Assembly: GCA_023400235.1 (NCBI GenBank)
Contig: JAEXFI010000007.1
Span: 1-27,007, forward strand
Origin: Bacillota bacterium
GTDB lineage: Bacteria; Bacillota; Clostridia; Acetivibrionales; DSM-1351
DNA length: 27,007 bases
Direction: 5' to 3'
The notes beneath the pieces are model-generated. The model searched no databases, was not told the DNA's origin, and worked only from the letters and a program-made list of their open reading frames with translations. Numbering within the stretch: the first letter of the stretch is position 1; each line of letters opens with the position of its first letter. Shown in pieces: positions 8,544-16,305 of this stretch. Made by a program: the position numbers and the translations under genes.

Positions 8544-8807
8544 TGGCAAGCAAATTTCGGAGATTTGACAGTAGGCATATGCGACTTTTCAGGTGGTACA
8601 GACCACTGGTTTATTGGTCCGAATATATAATAATTCAAATCATTAAAAAGGCAGTTTAAACTGGTCAGAAAACGTGAAGGCTGCATTGTTGACGGTAAAA
8701 GGAATAGATGCTATAATTATTTCAAATATGAACTTACAGCTTTTTCAAGTTCTTACAACCTGAAAGCGGTAAATGTTGAAGTAAACAATAAACACTTAAT
8801 ATATTGA
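8544..8807 (+). pseudogene. Decayed remnant, possibly of a NifX/NifB-type cofactor-binding domain protein
   Basis: No intact gene lies here, but protein-like segments continue each other across frameshifts. Segment 1 (8544-8627) reads ANFGDLTVGICDF...WFIGPN. Segment 2, in another frame (about 8629-8763), reads NNSNH, a stop, then KGSLNWSENVKAALLTVKG and IDAIIISNMNLQLFQVL. Segment 3 (8757-8807) reads LKAVNVEVNN. The order HFG-like motif, IxDF, NPN, GVDAVI.GN.GPNAFQVLKAAGIKVY is what I recall of the dinitrogenase iron-molybdenum cofactor biosynthesis domain family. The assignment is inference from memory of that pattern. At least two frameshifts and one stop break it. The ilvB promoter now sits inside its 3' end. 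Confidence 0.33.
8776..8805 (+). promoter_or_regulatory. Promoter of the ilv operon
   Basis: TTGAAG (8776-8781), an 18-base spacer and TATATT (8800-8805) would start transcription at about 8812. That is just where the first strand of T-box stem I begins (about 8814), which supports the assignment. Confidence 0.6.
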
Positions 8808-8811
8808 TCGA

Positions 8812-9086
8812 TGATGGAAGCAAGATGTATTTATTCGGTTCAGAGAGTCAGCGGATGGTGCGAGTTGACACGAAAAGTGCATGCATAACTCATTCCGGAG
8901 GACCGATGCCAAAGATGTCCTTATAGCACAGTAGGTATCGGCGGTGGCTACGATATAGCCGGAGCACCGGCGCGCGCCTGGTTGCTCACTGAGAATGCAG
9001 TTATAGAAGTGATTGCATTAAATCAGGGTGGTACCGCGGAGGAATTATCCCTCGTCCCTGCATAAGCAGAGCCGAGGGCTTTTTTA
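8812..9086 (+). promoter_or_regulatory. T-box leader, leucine-type (CUC specifier), controlling ilvBNC
   Basis: The T-box sequence AGGGTGGTACCGCGG is at 9025-9039, followed by the terminator at 9049-9086. Stem I can be folded by eye: GGAA (8816-8819) pairs TTCC (8893-8896), and ATGTAT (8825-8830) pairs GTGCAT (8877-8882). The distal hairpin GTCA/TGAC (8847-8850/8866-8869) carries the conserved GGTGCGA. The specifier loop is thus GCATAACTCA, and CTC at 8889-8891 plus a following A is in the expected position, i.e. a leucine codon. Stem III is AATGCA/TGCATT (about 8994-9020). Uncharged tRNA-Leu would stabilise the antiterminator (CAGGG 9024-9028 with CCCTG 9056-9060) and switch the operon on. 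Confidence 0.93.
9049..9086 (+). terminator. T-box regulated terminator before ilvB
   Basis: CCCTCG (9049-9054) pairs with CGAGGG (9073-9078), with an inner CTGC-ataa-GCAG stem, followed by C and six T residues. The 5' arm overlaps the strand needed for the antiterminator, so the two forms exclude each other. Confidence 0.9.
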
Positions 9087-9149
9087 TACCTAAATGGCAA
9101 GCTGAAAATTCTTGCATTGATTTATTAACGAATAAAAGGAGGGCGGAGT

Positions 9150-10793
9150 ATGAAGTTGACAGGAGCACAGGCTATGATAAAGGCATTGGAACTTGAAGGT
9201 ATTGATATCATATTTGGATATCCGGGCGCGGCTATTTGTCCGTTTTATGATGCTCTGCTGGACTCCGAAATCAACCATGTCCTGACCAGAAATGAGCAGG
9301 GGGCGGCCCATAGTGCCAGCGGGTACGCAAGGGTTACAGGAAAGCCGGGAGTTTGCGTGGCTACCTCGGGTCCGGGGGCAACAAACCTTATTACGGGAAT
9401 TGCCACAGCCTATTCCGATTCAATTCCCATGGTGGCCATAACAGGGCAGGTATCGCTGGAGCTCATAGGAAGAGATGTTTTCCAGGAAGTTGATACTACC
9501 GGAGCAACTGCTCCGTTCTGTAAGCACAACTATCTCGTAAAAAACGTACAGGAGCTGCCAAGGATTATAAAAGAGGCCTTTCACATTGCTTCCACAGGCC
9601 GGCCGGGGCCGGTAGTAATTGATGTGCCTGTGGATTTACAGACACAGGAGTTTGAGTTTAAATACCCTGAGACCGTGGATATAAAGGGTTACAAGCCAAA
9701 TTATAAAGGGCATCCCCAGCAGATAAAGAGGATAGCAGAAGCAATAGCAATGGCTAAACGGCCTGTGATTTGTGCCGGCGGCGGAGTTGTAACCTCAAAG
9801 GCGGCGGACATAATGACTGCCTTTGCTGAGAAATGCGGAATACCTGTTGTAACAACCTTGATGGGCATAGGTGCCATTCATGGAAAGCATCCGCTTAATC
9901 TGGGGATGTTGGGCTCCCATGGGGTTTTCGCGGCAAACTATGCGGTTAATAAAACAGATCTGCTGATTTTAATCGGGGCAAGAGTGGGAGACAGGGCGCT
10001 GGGGACTGCTGAAAAGATTGCCGAGAAGGCAAAGATAATTCATATAGACATAGACCCGGCTGAAATAGGTAAGAATGTCAGTACCACCATACCTGTAGTA
10101 GGTGATGCCCGTCTTATACTTGAAGAACTTAACAGTACCATAAGCCGGTGTGACACTTTGGAATGGGTTGAAGAGGTAGAGAAGATAAAGGCTGAAAGGA
10201 CGGCGGGGAAAGAGCGGGCCGGGGAAGAAGCTGCCTCCGGCACATCCGGGGTTAATCCCAGGCTTGTGATTGGACTGCTTTCCGAAAGACTTGAGGATAC
10301 GGCTATTTTGGCAACCGAGGTGGGGCAGAATCAGATATGGGCTGCCAACAGTTTTATAGCAAAAAAACCTGGGGCGTTTATAACTTCAGGCGGGCTGGGG
10401 ACTATGGGATACGGATTGCCGGCGGCTATTGGTGCAAAGCTGGGAAGTCCCGGCAGTACGGTTGTGGTGGTAGGCGGAGACGGAAGCTTCCAGATGTCAA
10501 TGCCTGAGCTGGGTACCATAAAGCAGTGCAAAATAGGCGTTAAAATACTTATTTTAAATAATACGAGACTGGGAATGGTTCGTGAGATGCAGAAAAACAG
10601 GTTTAATAAAAGATATTCCCAGGTATTTATGAATGACAATCCTGATTTTATAAAGCTGGCCGAAGCATATGGCTTCAAGGCTGAAAGAATAAATGCCGAC
10701 TCTCAGATAGAGGCGGCTCTGGACAGATTTCTGGGGGAGGACAGTACTTATTTGCTGGAGTGTGTGATCGACCCCGAGGAGCCCACCATCTGA
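9150..10793 (+). CDS. ilvB: Acetolactate synthase, large (catalytic) subunit
   Basis: Thiamine-diphosphate enzyme that condenses two pyruvates to acetolactate (valine/leucine route), or pyruvate with 2-ketobutyrate to acetohydroxybutyrate (isoleucine route). The protein has 547 residues, normal for the family. Catalytic Glu49 lies in RNEQGAAHSASGYAR. The motif SGPGATN belongs to the N-terminal domain, and the diphosphate-binding motif GDGSFQM (GDG about 443-445) to LILNN lies in the C-terminal domain. The start at 9150 follows AAAGGAGG. ilvN follows after 59 bases, as expected for a two-subunit biosynthetic enzyme rather than a catabolic AlsS. Expression should depend on the upstream T-box. 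Confidence 0.96.
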   Translation: MKLTGAQAMIKALELEGIDIIFGYPGAAICPFYDALLDSEINHVLTRNEQGAAHSASGYARVTGKPGVCVATSGPGATNLITGIATAYSDSIPMVAITGQVSLELIGRDVFQEVDTTGATAPFCKHNYLVKNVQELPRIIKEAFHIASTGRPGPVVIDVPVDLQTQEFEFKYPETVDIKGYKPNYKGHPQQIKRIAEAIAMAKRPVICAGGGVVTSKAADIMTAFAEKCGIPVVTTLMGIGAIHGKHPLNLGMLGSHGVFAANYAVNKTDLLILIGARVGDRALGTAEKIAEKAKIIHIDIDPAEIGKNVSTTIPVVGDARLILEELNSTISRCDTLEWVEEVEKIKAERTAGKERAGEEAASGTSGVNPRLVIGLLSERLEDTAILATEVGQNQIWAANSFIAKKPGAFITSGGLGTMGYGLPAAIGAKLGSPGSTVVVVGGDGSFQMSMPELGTIKQCKIGVKILILNNTRLGMVREMQKNRFNKRYSQVFMNDNPDFIKLAEAYGFKAERINADSQIEAALDRFLGEDSTYLLECVIDPEEPTI

Positions 10794-10852
10794 AATGGAA
10801 GCCGGAGAGCTTTTCAGCCGGTGGAGTAGCTTAAATAAAAGGAGGAGTTAAG

Positions 10853-11362
10853 ATGGCAAAATATACATTGTCGGTATTGGTTGAAAACCGTTCAGGAGTT
10901 TTATCCAGAGTAGCCGGCCTTTTCAGCAGGAGAGGCTTCAACATAGACAGCCTCGCTGTCGGAGTGACTGAAAATCCTGAGGTTTCCAGAATGACCATAG
11001 TGGTAAACGGTGATGAATATACTGTTGAGCAGGTAAGCAAGCAGCTTAACAAGCTTATAGACGTAATAAAAATAAAGGCTCTGGATAAAAAGGATTCGGT
11101 CAGCCGGGAGCTTGCACTCATGAAGGTTAATGCGACGGCGTCCACAAGATCCGAGATAATCCAGATAGTTGAAATCTTCAGGGCCAATATAGTGGACGTA
11201 TCCAAAAACACTTTGACAGTGGAAATATCCGGGTCTACTGACAAGGTTGAAGCATTGGAGGATATGCTCAAGCAGTTTGGAATAAAAGAGATTGTCCGGA
11301 CAGGAACCATAGCGATTGAAAGAGGCAACAAGTATATAAAGGCCGGTAATGCTGAAGAATAG
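10853..11362 (+). CDS. ilvN: Acetolactate synthase, small (regulatory) subunit
   Basis: A 169-residue regulatory partner of IlvB (also called IlvH) that increases activity and gives feedback inhibition, usually by valine. An N-terminal ACT domain is clear in YTLSVLVENRSGVLSRVAG and GLFSRRGFNIDSLAVG (residues about 3-36). It is followed by the small-subunit C-terminal domain, with the characteristic motif NTLTVEISGSTDKVEALEDM. Length and motif order match the bacterial family. The start at 10853 has AAAGGAGGAG just upstream. It sits between ilvB and ilvC in one direction. The intervening 59 bases hold no terminator I can support. Confidence 0.95.
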   Translation: MAKYTLSVLVENRSGVLSRVAGLFSRRGFNIDSLAVGVTENPEVSRMTIVVNGDEYTVEQVSKQLNKLIDVIKIKALDKKDSVSRELALMKVNATASTRSEIIQIVEIFRANIVDVSKNTLTVEISGSTDKVEALEDMLKQFGIKEIVRTGTIAIERGNKYIKAGNAEE

Positions 11363-11489
11363 TCAGACTCCTCAATGTCGGGTTCATAAGTGCTGAAAGG
11401 TACTGATTGCAATATTCCTGGTATTGAAGGTTAAAATAAAAATTTACAATGCTTTAATTGTACAATAAAAAACTAGGAGGTAAGTTAGA

Positions 11490-12485
11490 ATGGCAAAAAT
11501 GTATTACGACAGCGATTGCAATCTGAAATTGCTGGAAGGAAAAACTGTAGCGGTAATAGGATATGGAAGTCAGGGGCATGCACATGCTCAGAATCTTAAA
11601 GATAGTGGTGTAAACGTGATAGTTGGCTTAACACCGGGTTCTGCAAGAAGAAAGCAGGTTGAGGCTGATGGGCTGAAGGTTTATGATACGGCAGTTGCTG
11701 CAAAAATGGCTGATATTATCATGATTCTCACACCTGACCAGTCACAAAAGGCAATGTATGATGAAAGTATAGCATCTAACCTTGAAGCAGGAAATATACT
11801 TATGTTTGCTCATGGCTTCAACATAATATACAACCAGATAGTTCCCCCTGCCGATGTAGATGTAATTATGGCTGCACCCAAGGGCCCCGGACATACCGTA
11901 AGAAGCCAGTACAAGGAAGGCAGGGGAGTTCCTGCTTTAATAGCAATAGCTCAGGACGCTTCAGGCAAGGCAAAGGAATACGCACTGGCATATGCGGCAG
12001 GCATTGGAGCAGGAAGGGCCGGAATACTTGAAACTACCTTCAGGGAAGAAACCGAAACCGATTTGTTCGGGGAGCAGGCAGTGCTTTGCGGAGGAGTTAC
12101 GGAATTAATGAAGGCGGGCTTCGAAACACTTGTAAATGCAGGATATCAGCCTGAAATAGCATATTTTGAATGTGTTCACGAAATGAAGCTTATAGTGGAC
12201 CTTATAAATCAGGGCGGCTTTGCCGAAATGAGGTATTCAATCAGTGATACAGCCGAGTATGGTGACTATGTGACCGGAAAGAGAATTGTAACTGATGAAA
12301 CCAGAAAAGAAATGAAAAAAGTACTTAAGGAAATTCAGGATGGAAAATTTGCATCCAACTGGATTACTGAAAATAATGCAGGCGGAAGATCAAACTTCCT
12401 GGCAATGAGAAGAAATGAAGCAGAGCATCAGGTAGAAATCGTAGGCGCAGAACTCAGAAAGATGATGAGCTGGCTTAAGAAGTAA
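11490..12485 (+). CDS. ilvC: Ketol-acid reductoisomerase
   Basis: Isomerises and reduces acetolactate or acetohydroxybutyrate to the dihydroxy acid, using NAD(P)H and Mg2+. At 331 residues it is a short class I enzyme. The Rossmann nucleotide-binding motif GYGSQGHAHAQNL starts at residue 24. APKGPGHTVRSQY and ETETDLFGEQAVLCGG carry conserved residues, the latter holding the Asp and Glu that bind the two magnesium ions. CVHEMKLIVDLI and MRYSISDTAEYGD complete the knotted C-terminal domain. The ribosome site AGGAGGT precedes 11490. The gap to ilvN is 127 bases without a terminator, so it is probably in the T-box operon. ilvD is not in this window. Confidence 0.97.
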   Translation: MAKMYYDSDCNLKLLEGKTVAVIGYGSQGHAHAQNLKDSGVNVIVGLTPGSARRKQVEADGLKVYDTAVAAKMADIIMILTPDQSQKAMYDESIASNLEAGNILMFAHGFNIIYNQIVPPADVDVIMAAPKGPGHTVRSQYKEGRGVPALIAIAQDASGKAKEYALAYAAGIGAGRAGILETTFREETETDLFGEQAVLCGGVTELMKAGFETLVNAGYQPEIAYFECVHEMKLIVDLINQGGFAEMRYSISDTAEYGDYVTGKRIVTDETRKEMKKVLKEIQDGKFASNWITENNAGGRSNFLAMRRNEAEHQVEIVGAELRKMMSWLKK

Positions 12486-12493
12486 ACCTAAAG

Positions 12494-12523
12494 TTAAAAA
12501 CATATTAATATAAATCTTATAAA
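12494..12523 (+). promoter_or_regulatory. Weak candidate promoter for the leuA leader
   Basis: TTAAAA (12494-12499), 18 bases, TATAAA (12518-12523). The -35 is poor and the region is very AT rich, so chance is a real possibility. A start near 12530 would coincide with the first hairpin of the leuA leader. Confidence 0.3.
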
Positions 12524-12529
12524 TATATA

Positions 12530-12780
12530 AGTGGAGCATTCCACGTAAAGCATAAACCGGGTGACAGGGCAAAGGGCCGGTAAAGGCTGCCTTTGGTACA
12601 GCGGGTACGGCTTAAATTAATGAACCTCCTGAAATTGCGGACATTGATTTAAGCTTGTACCGCAGTACTGAAAAGATGCAGATGCCCTTTGGAAGGAAAC
12701 GGTTTGTAAATTTAAATTTATTTTAGACATTTATGAATGTTAGTATGGGGCATTTATCCCCAAATAGGGAGGCTGTTTCT
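12530..12780 (+). promoter_or_regulatory. Structured leader of leuA with alternative pairings
   Basis: The 295-base gap between ilvC and leuA contains strong potential RNA structure. There is a hairpin GTGGA-gcat-TCCAC (12531-12544). CAAAGG (12570-12575) pairs with CCTTTG (12590-12595). A long stem joins 12601-12617 and 12647-12663 (16 pairs, two G-U, one bulged G) around a 29-base loop. A hairpin GGGG-catttat-CCCC (12747-12761) ends five bases before the leuA ribosome site. CAAAGGGC (12570-12577) is also an exact complement of GCCCTTTG (12684-12691), so it has two exclusive partners. The loop holds CCTCC (12625-12629), complementary to the leuA Shine-Dalgarno GGAGG (12768-12772). No T-box motif and no known riboswitch was recognised. 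Confidence 0.5.
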
Positions 12781-14310
12781 ATGGCAAGAAGGATTAAGAT
12801 TTTTGATACGACATTGAGGGATGGCGAACAGACGCCGGGAGTCAATTTGAACCTTCAGGAAAAAATGGAGATTGCCAAGCAGTTGGCAAGACTGGGGGTG
12901 GATGTTATTGAAGGAGGCTTTGCCATAGCCTCACCAGGTGACTTCGAATCAATAATGACCCTTTCAAAAAACATAAAAGGGGTTTCTATAGCCAGCCTTT
13001 GCCGGGCCACCGAAAAAGATATAGACAGGGCCTGGGAAGCTGTAAGATATGCTGAGAGTCCGAGAATTCATACCTTTATAGCCACTTCGGACATTCACAT
13101 GAAGTATAAGCTAAAAATGACCGAGGAAGAGGTCTTTGAACGTGCTGTTGCCATGGTGAAGAGAGCAAAAAGCTATTGCACCGATGTGGAATTTTCAGCG
13201 GAGGATGCCAGCAGAACCCGTGAAGAATTTCTTATAAGGATTGTAGAAGCTGTTATAAAAGCAGGAGCTACAGTGGTGAATATTCCTGACACTGTAGGCT
13301 ATACAACGCCTGTAGAGTTTGGCAGGTTAATCCGTAATATCAGAAACAATGTTTCAAATATTGACAAGGCGGATATAAGTGTCCACTGCCATAACGACCT
13401 GGGTCTTGCGGTTGCAAATTCTCTGGCGGCGGTCGAAAACGGAGCTGCACAGGTAGAATGTACTGTTAACGGCCTTGGAGAAAGAGCAGGAAATGCGGCA
13501 GTTGAAGAAATTATCATGGGTATCAACACCAGAAAAGATTACTATGACATTACACATAAAATAGATACGACGCAAATATACAGAACAAGCAAGCTTGTAT
13601 CAAGTCTTACAGGAGTGAGCGTACAGCCCAATAAGGCCATAGTGGGTGCAAATGCTTTTGCTCACGAGTCGGGTATTCATCAGCATGGAGTTTTGTCTGA
13701 AAAATCCACCTATGAAATAATGACCCCTGAATCTGTAGGCGTAGGGAAAAACAGAATGGTCCTGGGGAAGCTTTCAGGACGTCATGCCTTTGAGGACAGA
13801 CTCAAGGAAATGGGCTATGCCTTGTCAGCAGAGGAGATTAAGGTCGCCTTTGACAAGTTCAAGGATTTGGCAGATAAAAAGAAGCTGGTTACAGATAAGG
13901 ACATTGAGGCCTTGGTGGACGAGAACATAGCTGTGCCGGAAATATTTGTAATTGACAGCTTTCAGATCAATAGCGGCAACAAGATGATTTCTACCTCCAC
14001 TGTCAGCATAAGAAGAGAAAATGAAATAATTACCGAGGCCGCCACAGGGGATGGTCCTGTTGACGCTGCCTTTAATGCTATTGAACGTGCGACGGGAGTA
14101 AAGGCCGAGCTGGTGCATTACAGCATAAAGGCTGTTACCGAGGGAAAGGATGCGTTGGGTGAGGTTACCGTAAAGATTTCCACCGAAGACTCTGTATACA
14201 TGGGCAAAGGTGTAAGTACAGATATTATTGAAGCAAGTGTCAAGGCATATCTCAGTGCTATTAACAGATCCATCAGCGAAATAGGAGAATCTGTAATAAT
14301 TAACCCATAG
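12781..14310 (+). CDS. leuA: 2-isopropylmalate synthase
   Basis: First committed step of leucine synthesis: condenses 2-ketoisovalerate with acetyl-CoA. The 509-residue protein starts IKIFDTTLRDGEQTPGVNLN, the DRE-TIM metallolyase active-site strand. HCHND (about 202-206) and GLGERAGN follow, and NAFAHESGIHQHGVL belongs to the linker and subdomain that distinguish LeuA. The C-terminal LeuA dimer domain (about 390-509, GDGPVDAAFNAIERATG) is the leucine feedback site. ATG 12781 follows GGGAGG with 8-base spacing. An in-frame ATG at 12733 was rejected because its extension spans a GGGG/CCCC hairpin and the ribosome site. A strong terminator follows at 14327. Confidence 0.96.
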   Translation: MARRIKIFDTTLRDGEQTPGVNLNLQEKMEIAKQLARLGVDVIEGGFAIASPGDFESIMTLSKNIKGVSIASLCRATEKDIDRAWEAVRYAESPRIHTFIATSDIHMKYKLKMTEEEVFERAVAMVKRAKSYCTDVEFSAEDASRTREEFLIRIVEAVIKAGATVVNIPDTVGYTTPVEFGRLIRNIRNNVSNIDKADISVHCHNDLGLAVANSLAAVENGAAQVECTVNGLGERAGNAAVEEIIMGINTRKDYYDITHKIDTTQIYRTSKLVSSLTGVSVQPNKAIVGANAFAHESGIHQHGVLSEKSTYEIMTPESVGVGKNRMVLGKLSGRHAFEDRLKEMGYALSAEEIKVAFDKFKDLADKKKLVTDKDIEALVDENIAVPEIFVIDSFQINSGNKMISTSTVSIRRENEIITEAATGDGPVDAAFNAIERATGVKAELVHYSIKAVTEGKDALGEVTVKISTEDSVYMGKGVSTDIIEASVKAYLSAINRSISEIGESVIINP

Positions 14311-14326
14311 GGGCGCTTGAAGTCGG

Positions 14327-14354
14327 AGCAGCCCCTATAAGGGCTGCTTTTTTT
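14327..14354 (+). terminator. Intrinsic terminator after leuA
   Basis: A perfect stem AGCAGCCC (14327-14334) with GGGCTGCT (14341-14348), a 6-base loop, then a run of T residues to 14354. It separates leuA from cimA, so cimA probably has its own promoter or depends on read-through. Confidence 0.93.
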
Positions 14355-14464
14355 AAATTTAAATATTTGGCAGCAGTTGGCAAAGTTTCTTATAAAATGT
14401 TGTTCTTTCAGTAACTGCCCATACAGTCGTATTTTATGGAATATAAAGAAAGGAGAATAAATGT

Positions 14465-16027
14465 ATGTCAAACAAACTCGTAATATATGATTCAACCCTG
14501 AGAGACGGTGCACAGGCACTGGGAATTTCCTTCACCGTGGAGGATAAGCTTAAAATAGTAAAGAAGCTGGATAAACTGGGGATTGATTATATAGAGGCCG
14601 GTAATCCGGGTTCTAACCCCAAGGATCTGGAGTTTTTTGAGCGGGCACTTAAGCTTGAACTGAATACTGCCAGGATTATAGCCTTTGGAGCAACCAGAAG
14701 AGCCAACATCAAGGCCCACGAGGATGCAAACCTGCAATCCCTGTTAAAAGCCGGCACTGAAGCCATTGCCGTATTCGGTAAGTCTTGGGATTTCCAGGTT
14801 ACGGATATTCTGAAAACTACCTTGGAAGAAAACCTTAATATGATATACGATACAATAAAGTTCCTGAAGGATAGGGGGAAAATAGTCGTATATGATGCAG
14901 AACACTTTTTTGACGGCTACAGGGCAAATCCCGAGTATGCCATGGAGACATTAAAGGTGGCCAACAATGCAGGAGTTGATACAATCTGCCTGTGCGATAC
15001 CAAGGGGGCCAGCCTTCCGTCCTATATAGCCAAAATTACCGGACTTGTAAAAGAACAGGTAAATTGTGCAATCGGAATACATTGCCATAATGACAACGGA
15101 ATGGCGGTTGCAGGGTCAATATCGGCAGTCGAGGCAGGTGCGGTGCAGATTCAAGGGACTATCAACGGCTTTGGAGAGAGGTGCGGAAATGCAAATCTTT
15201 GTACCATCATACCAAACCTTCAGTTAATGATGAATTACTCCTGTATTCCTGAGTCAAGTATGGAGAGACTTACGTCTACTGCCCGGTATGTCAGTGAAGT
15301 GGCAAATATCATCCACGACGAAAGGGCCCCATTTGTGGGAAACTGTGCCTTCGCTCACAAGGCCGGCATGCATGCGGATGCTGTAAATAAAAATACCTCG
15401 GCCTATGAGATGATTAATCCCGAAGCTGTGGGTAATCAGAGAAATATACTCATGTCTGAGGTGGCGGGAAGAAGTGCTGTTATGAGTATGATTAACATGG
15501 TTGACAATACAATAACCAAGGATTCGCCTCAGACCAGACAGATTATCGACAGATTAAAGGAACTTGAATATGAGGGATATCAATACGAAGGTGCTGAAAG
15601 TTCCTTTGAGCTTGTAATAAGAAAAATGCTTGGAAAATATAAATCATTTTTTGAATTGAAGGAATTCAAGGTGATTGTAAATGAGCCCACAGTCAGTGTA
15701 AATTCGTCAGCCATGATAAAGATTCTGGTTGACGGGCAGACAGAAATAACTGCGGCGGAAGGAGACGGTCCGGTCAATGCACTGGATAAGGCACTTAGAA
15801 AAGCTTTGGAAAGGTTCTATCCACAAATAGCGGAAATGAAGCTGACAGATTATAAGGTTAGAGTTCTGGACTCAAATTTTGCAACAGCTTCAAAGGTAAG
15901 AGTTCTTATTGAAACTACCGATGGTCAGGATGTATGGACTACAGTCGGAGTGTCTACCGATATAATCGAAGCAAGCTGGAGAGCCCTGGTGGATTCTGTT
16001 GAGCACAAGCTTATGAAAGGAAATTAG
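14465..16027 (+). CDS. cimA: (R)-citramalate synthase
   Basis: Condenses pyruvate and acetyl-CoA to citramalate, which LeuCDB-type enzymes turn into 2-ketobutyrate for isoleucine. The 520-residue protein is a LeuA relative with the marks of the CimA branch. It begins VIYDSTLRDGAQALGISFTV (8-17 holds the catalytic Arg-Asp), with YDAEHFFDGYRANPEYA in mid-domain and HCHNDNGMAVA at about 206-216. GTINGFGERCGNANLCTIIP and FAHKAGMHADAV follow, and a C-terminal LeuA-dimer domain (about 395-515) carries feedback control. The ATG at 14465 has AGGAG 9 bases upstream. An ATG at 14461 is out of frame. Its presence beside leuA points to threonine-independent isoleucine synthesis. Homocitrate synthase is unlikely given these motifs. 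Confidence 0.93.
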   Translation: MSNKLVIYDSTLRDGAQALGISFTVEDKLKIVKKLDKLGIDYIEAGNPGSNPKDLEFFERALKLELNTARIIAFGATRRANIKAHEDANLQSLLKAGTEAIAVFGKSWDFQVTDILKTTLEENLNMIYDTIKFLKDRGKIVVYDAEHFFDGYRANPEYAMETLKVANNAGVDTICLCDTKGASLPSYIAKITGLVKEQVNCAIGIHCHNDNGMAVAGSISAVEAGAVQIQGTINGFGERCGNANLCTIIPNLQLMMNYSCIPESSMERLTSTARYVSEVANIIHDERAPFVGNCAFAHKAGMHADAVNKNTSAYEMINPEAVGNQRNILMSEVAGRSAVMSMINMVDNTITKDSPQTRQIIDRLKELEYEGYQYEGAESSFELVIRKMLGKYKSFFELKEFKVIVNEPTVSVNSSAMIKILVDGQTEITAAEGDGPVNALDKALRKALERFYPQIAEMKLTDYKVRVLDSNFATASKVRVLIETTDGQDVWTTVGVSTDIIEASWRALVDSVEHKLMKGN

Positions 16028-16034
16028 AGGGTTA

Positions 16035-16233
16035 GCTTGAAAGATACATGCTGTGTGTCAAAGTGACTTTCAAGCAGCGAAAGCCACTGCGTGCCTTTCA
16101 TTACTATTTGTGTACGCGCTAGGCGCGTAGATGGGAGATTAATATGTGGATTCATATATTGCCGGCGGTTATATTTTTCCCGCCGGGCAATATGAGTTTC
16201 AAATCTTTCCGGCTACGAGGAAACTTTGCTATT
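16035..16233 (+). other. Hairpin-rich intergenic segment of unknown function (possible structured RNA)
   Basis: Five consecutive inverted repeats lie in about 200 bases. GCTTGAAAG (16035-16043) pairs CTTTCAAGC (16067-16075). GAAAG-c-CAC with GTG-c-CTTTC lies around 16079-16101. TACGCGC-tag-GCGCGTA is at 16113-16129. TCATAT..TTGCC-GGCGG (about 16152-16168) pairs CCGCCGGGCAATATGA (about 16180-16195). AGTTTC with GAAACT (about 16195-16226) encloses TTTCC/GGAAA. None is followed by a clear T-run, so they are not ordinary terminators. No family was recognised, and I see no ORF here. Confidence 0.4.
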
Positions 16234-16255
16234 ATCATGGGTTTTGGTATATAAT
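16226..16255 (+). promoter_or_regulatory. Candidate promoter for the small gene at 16306
   Basis: TTGCTA (16226-16231), an 18-base spacer and a perfect TATAAT (16250-16255). A second TATAAT at 16269-16274 has only TTGGTA with a long 19-base spacer. Confidence 0.5.
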
Positions 16256-16305
16256 AGCCATGTCTTTGTATAATATATTAATAACTCACTAAGAGGAGCG
16301 AAAAG

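Noticed and set aside
8477..8686. Minus-strand 69-codon ORF in the ilv upstream region
   Set aside because: It overlaps the plus-strand remnant, has no ribosome site seen, and its composition is not protein-like.
12733..12780. Upstream leuA start at 12733
   Set aside because: The extension covers a GGGG/CCCC hairpin and the true ribosome site GGGAGG, and LeuA proteins begin at ARRIKIFDTTLRDG.
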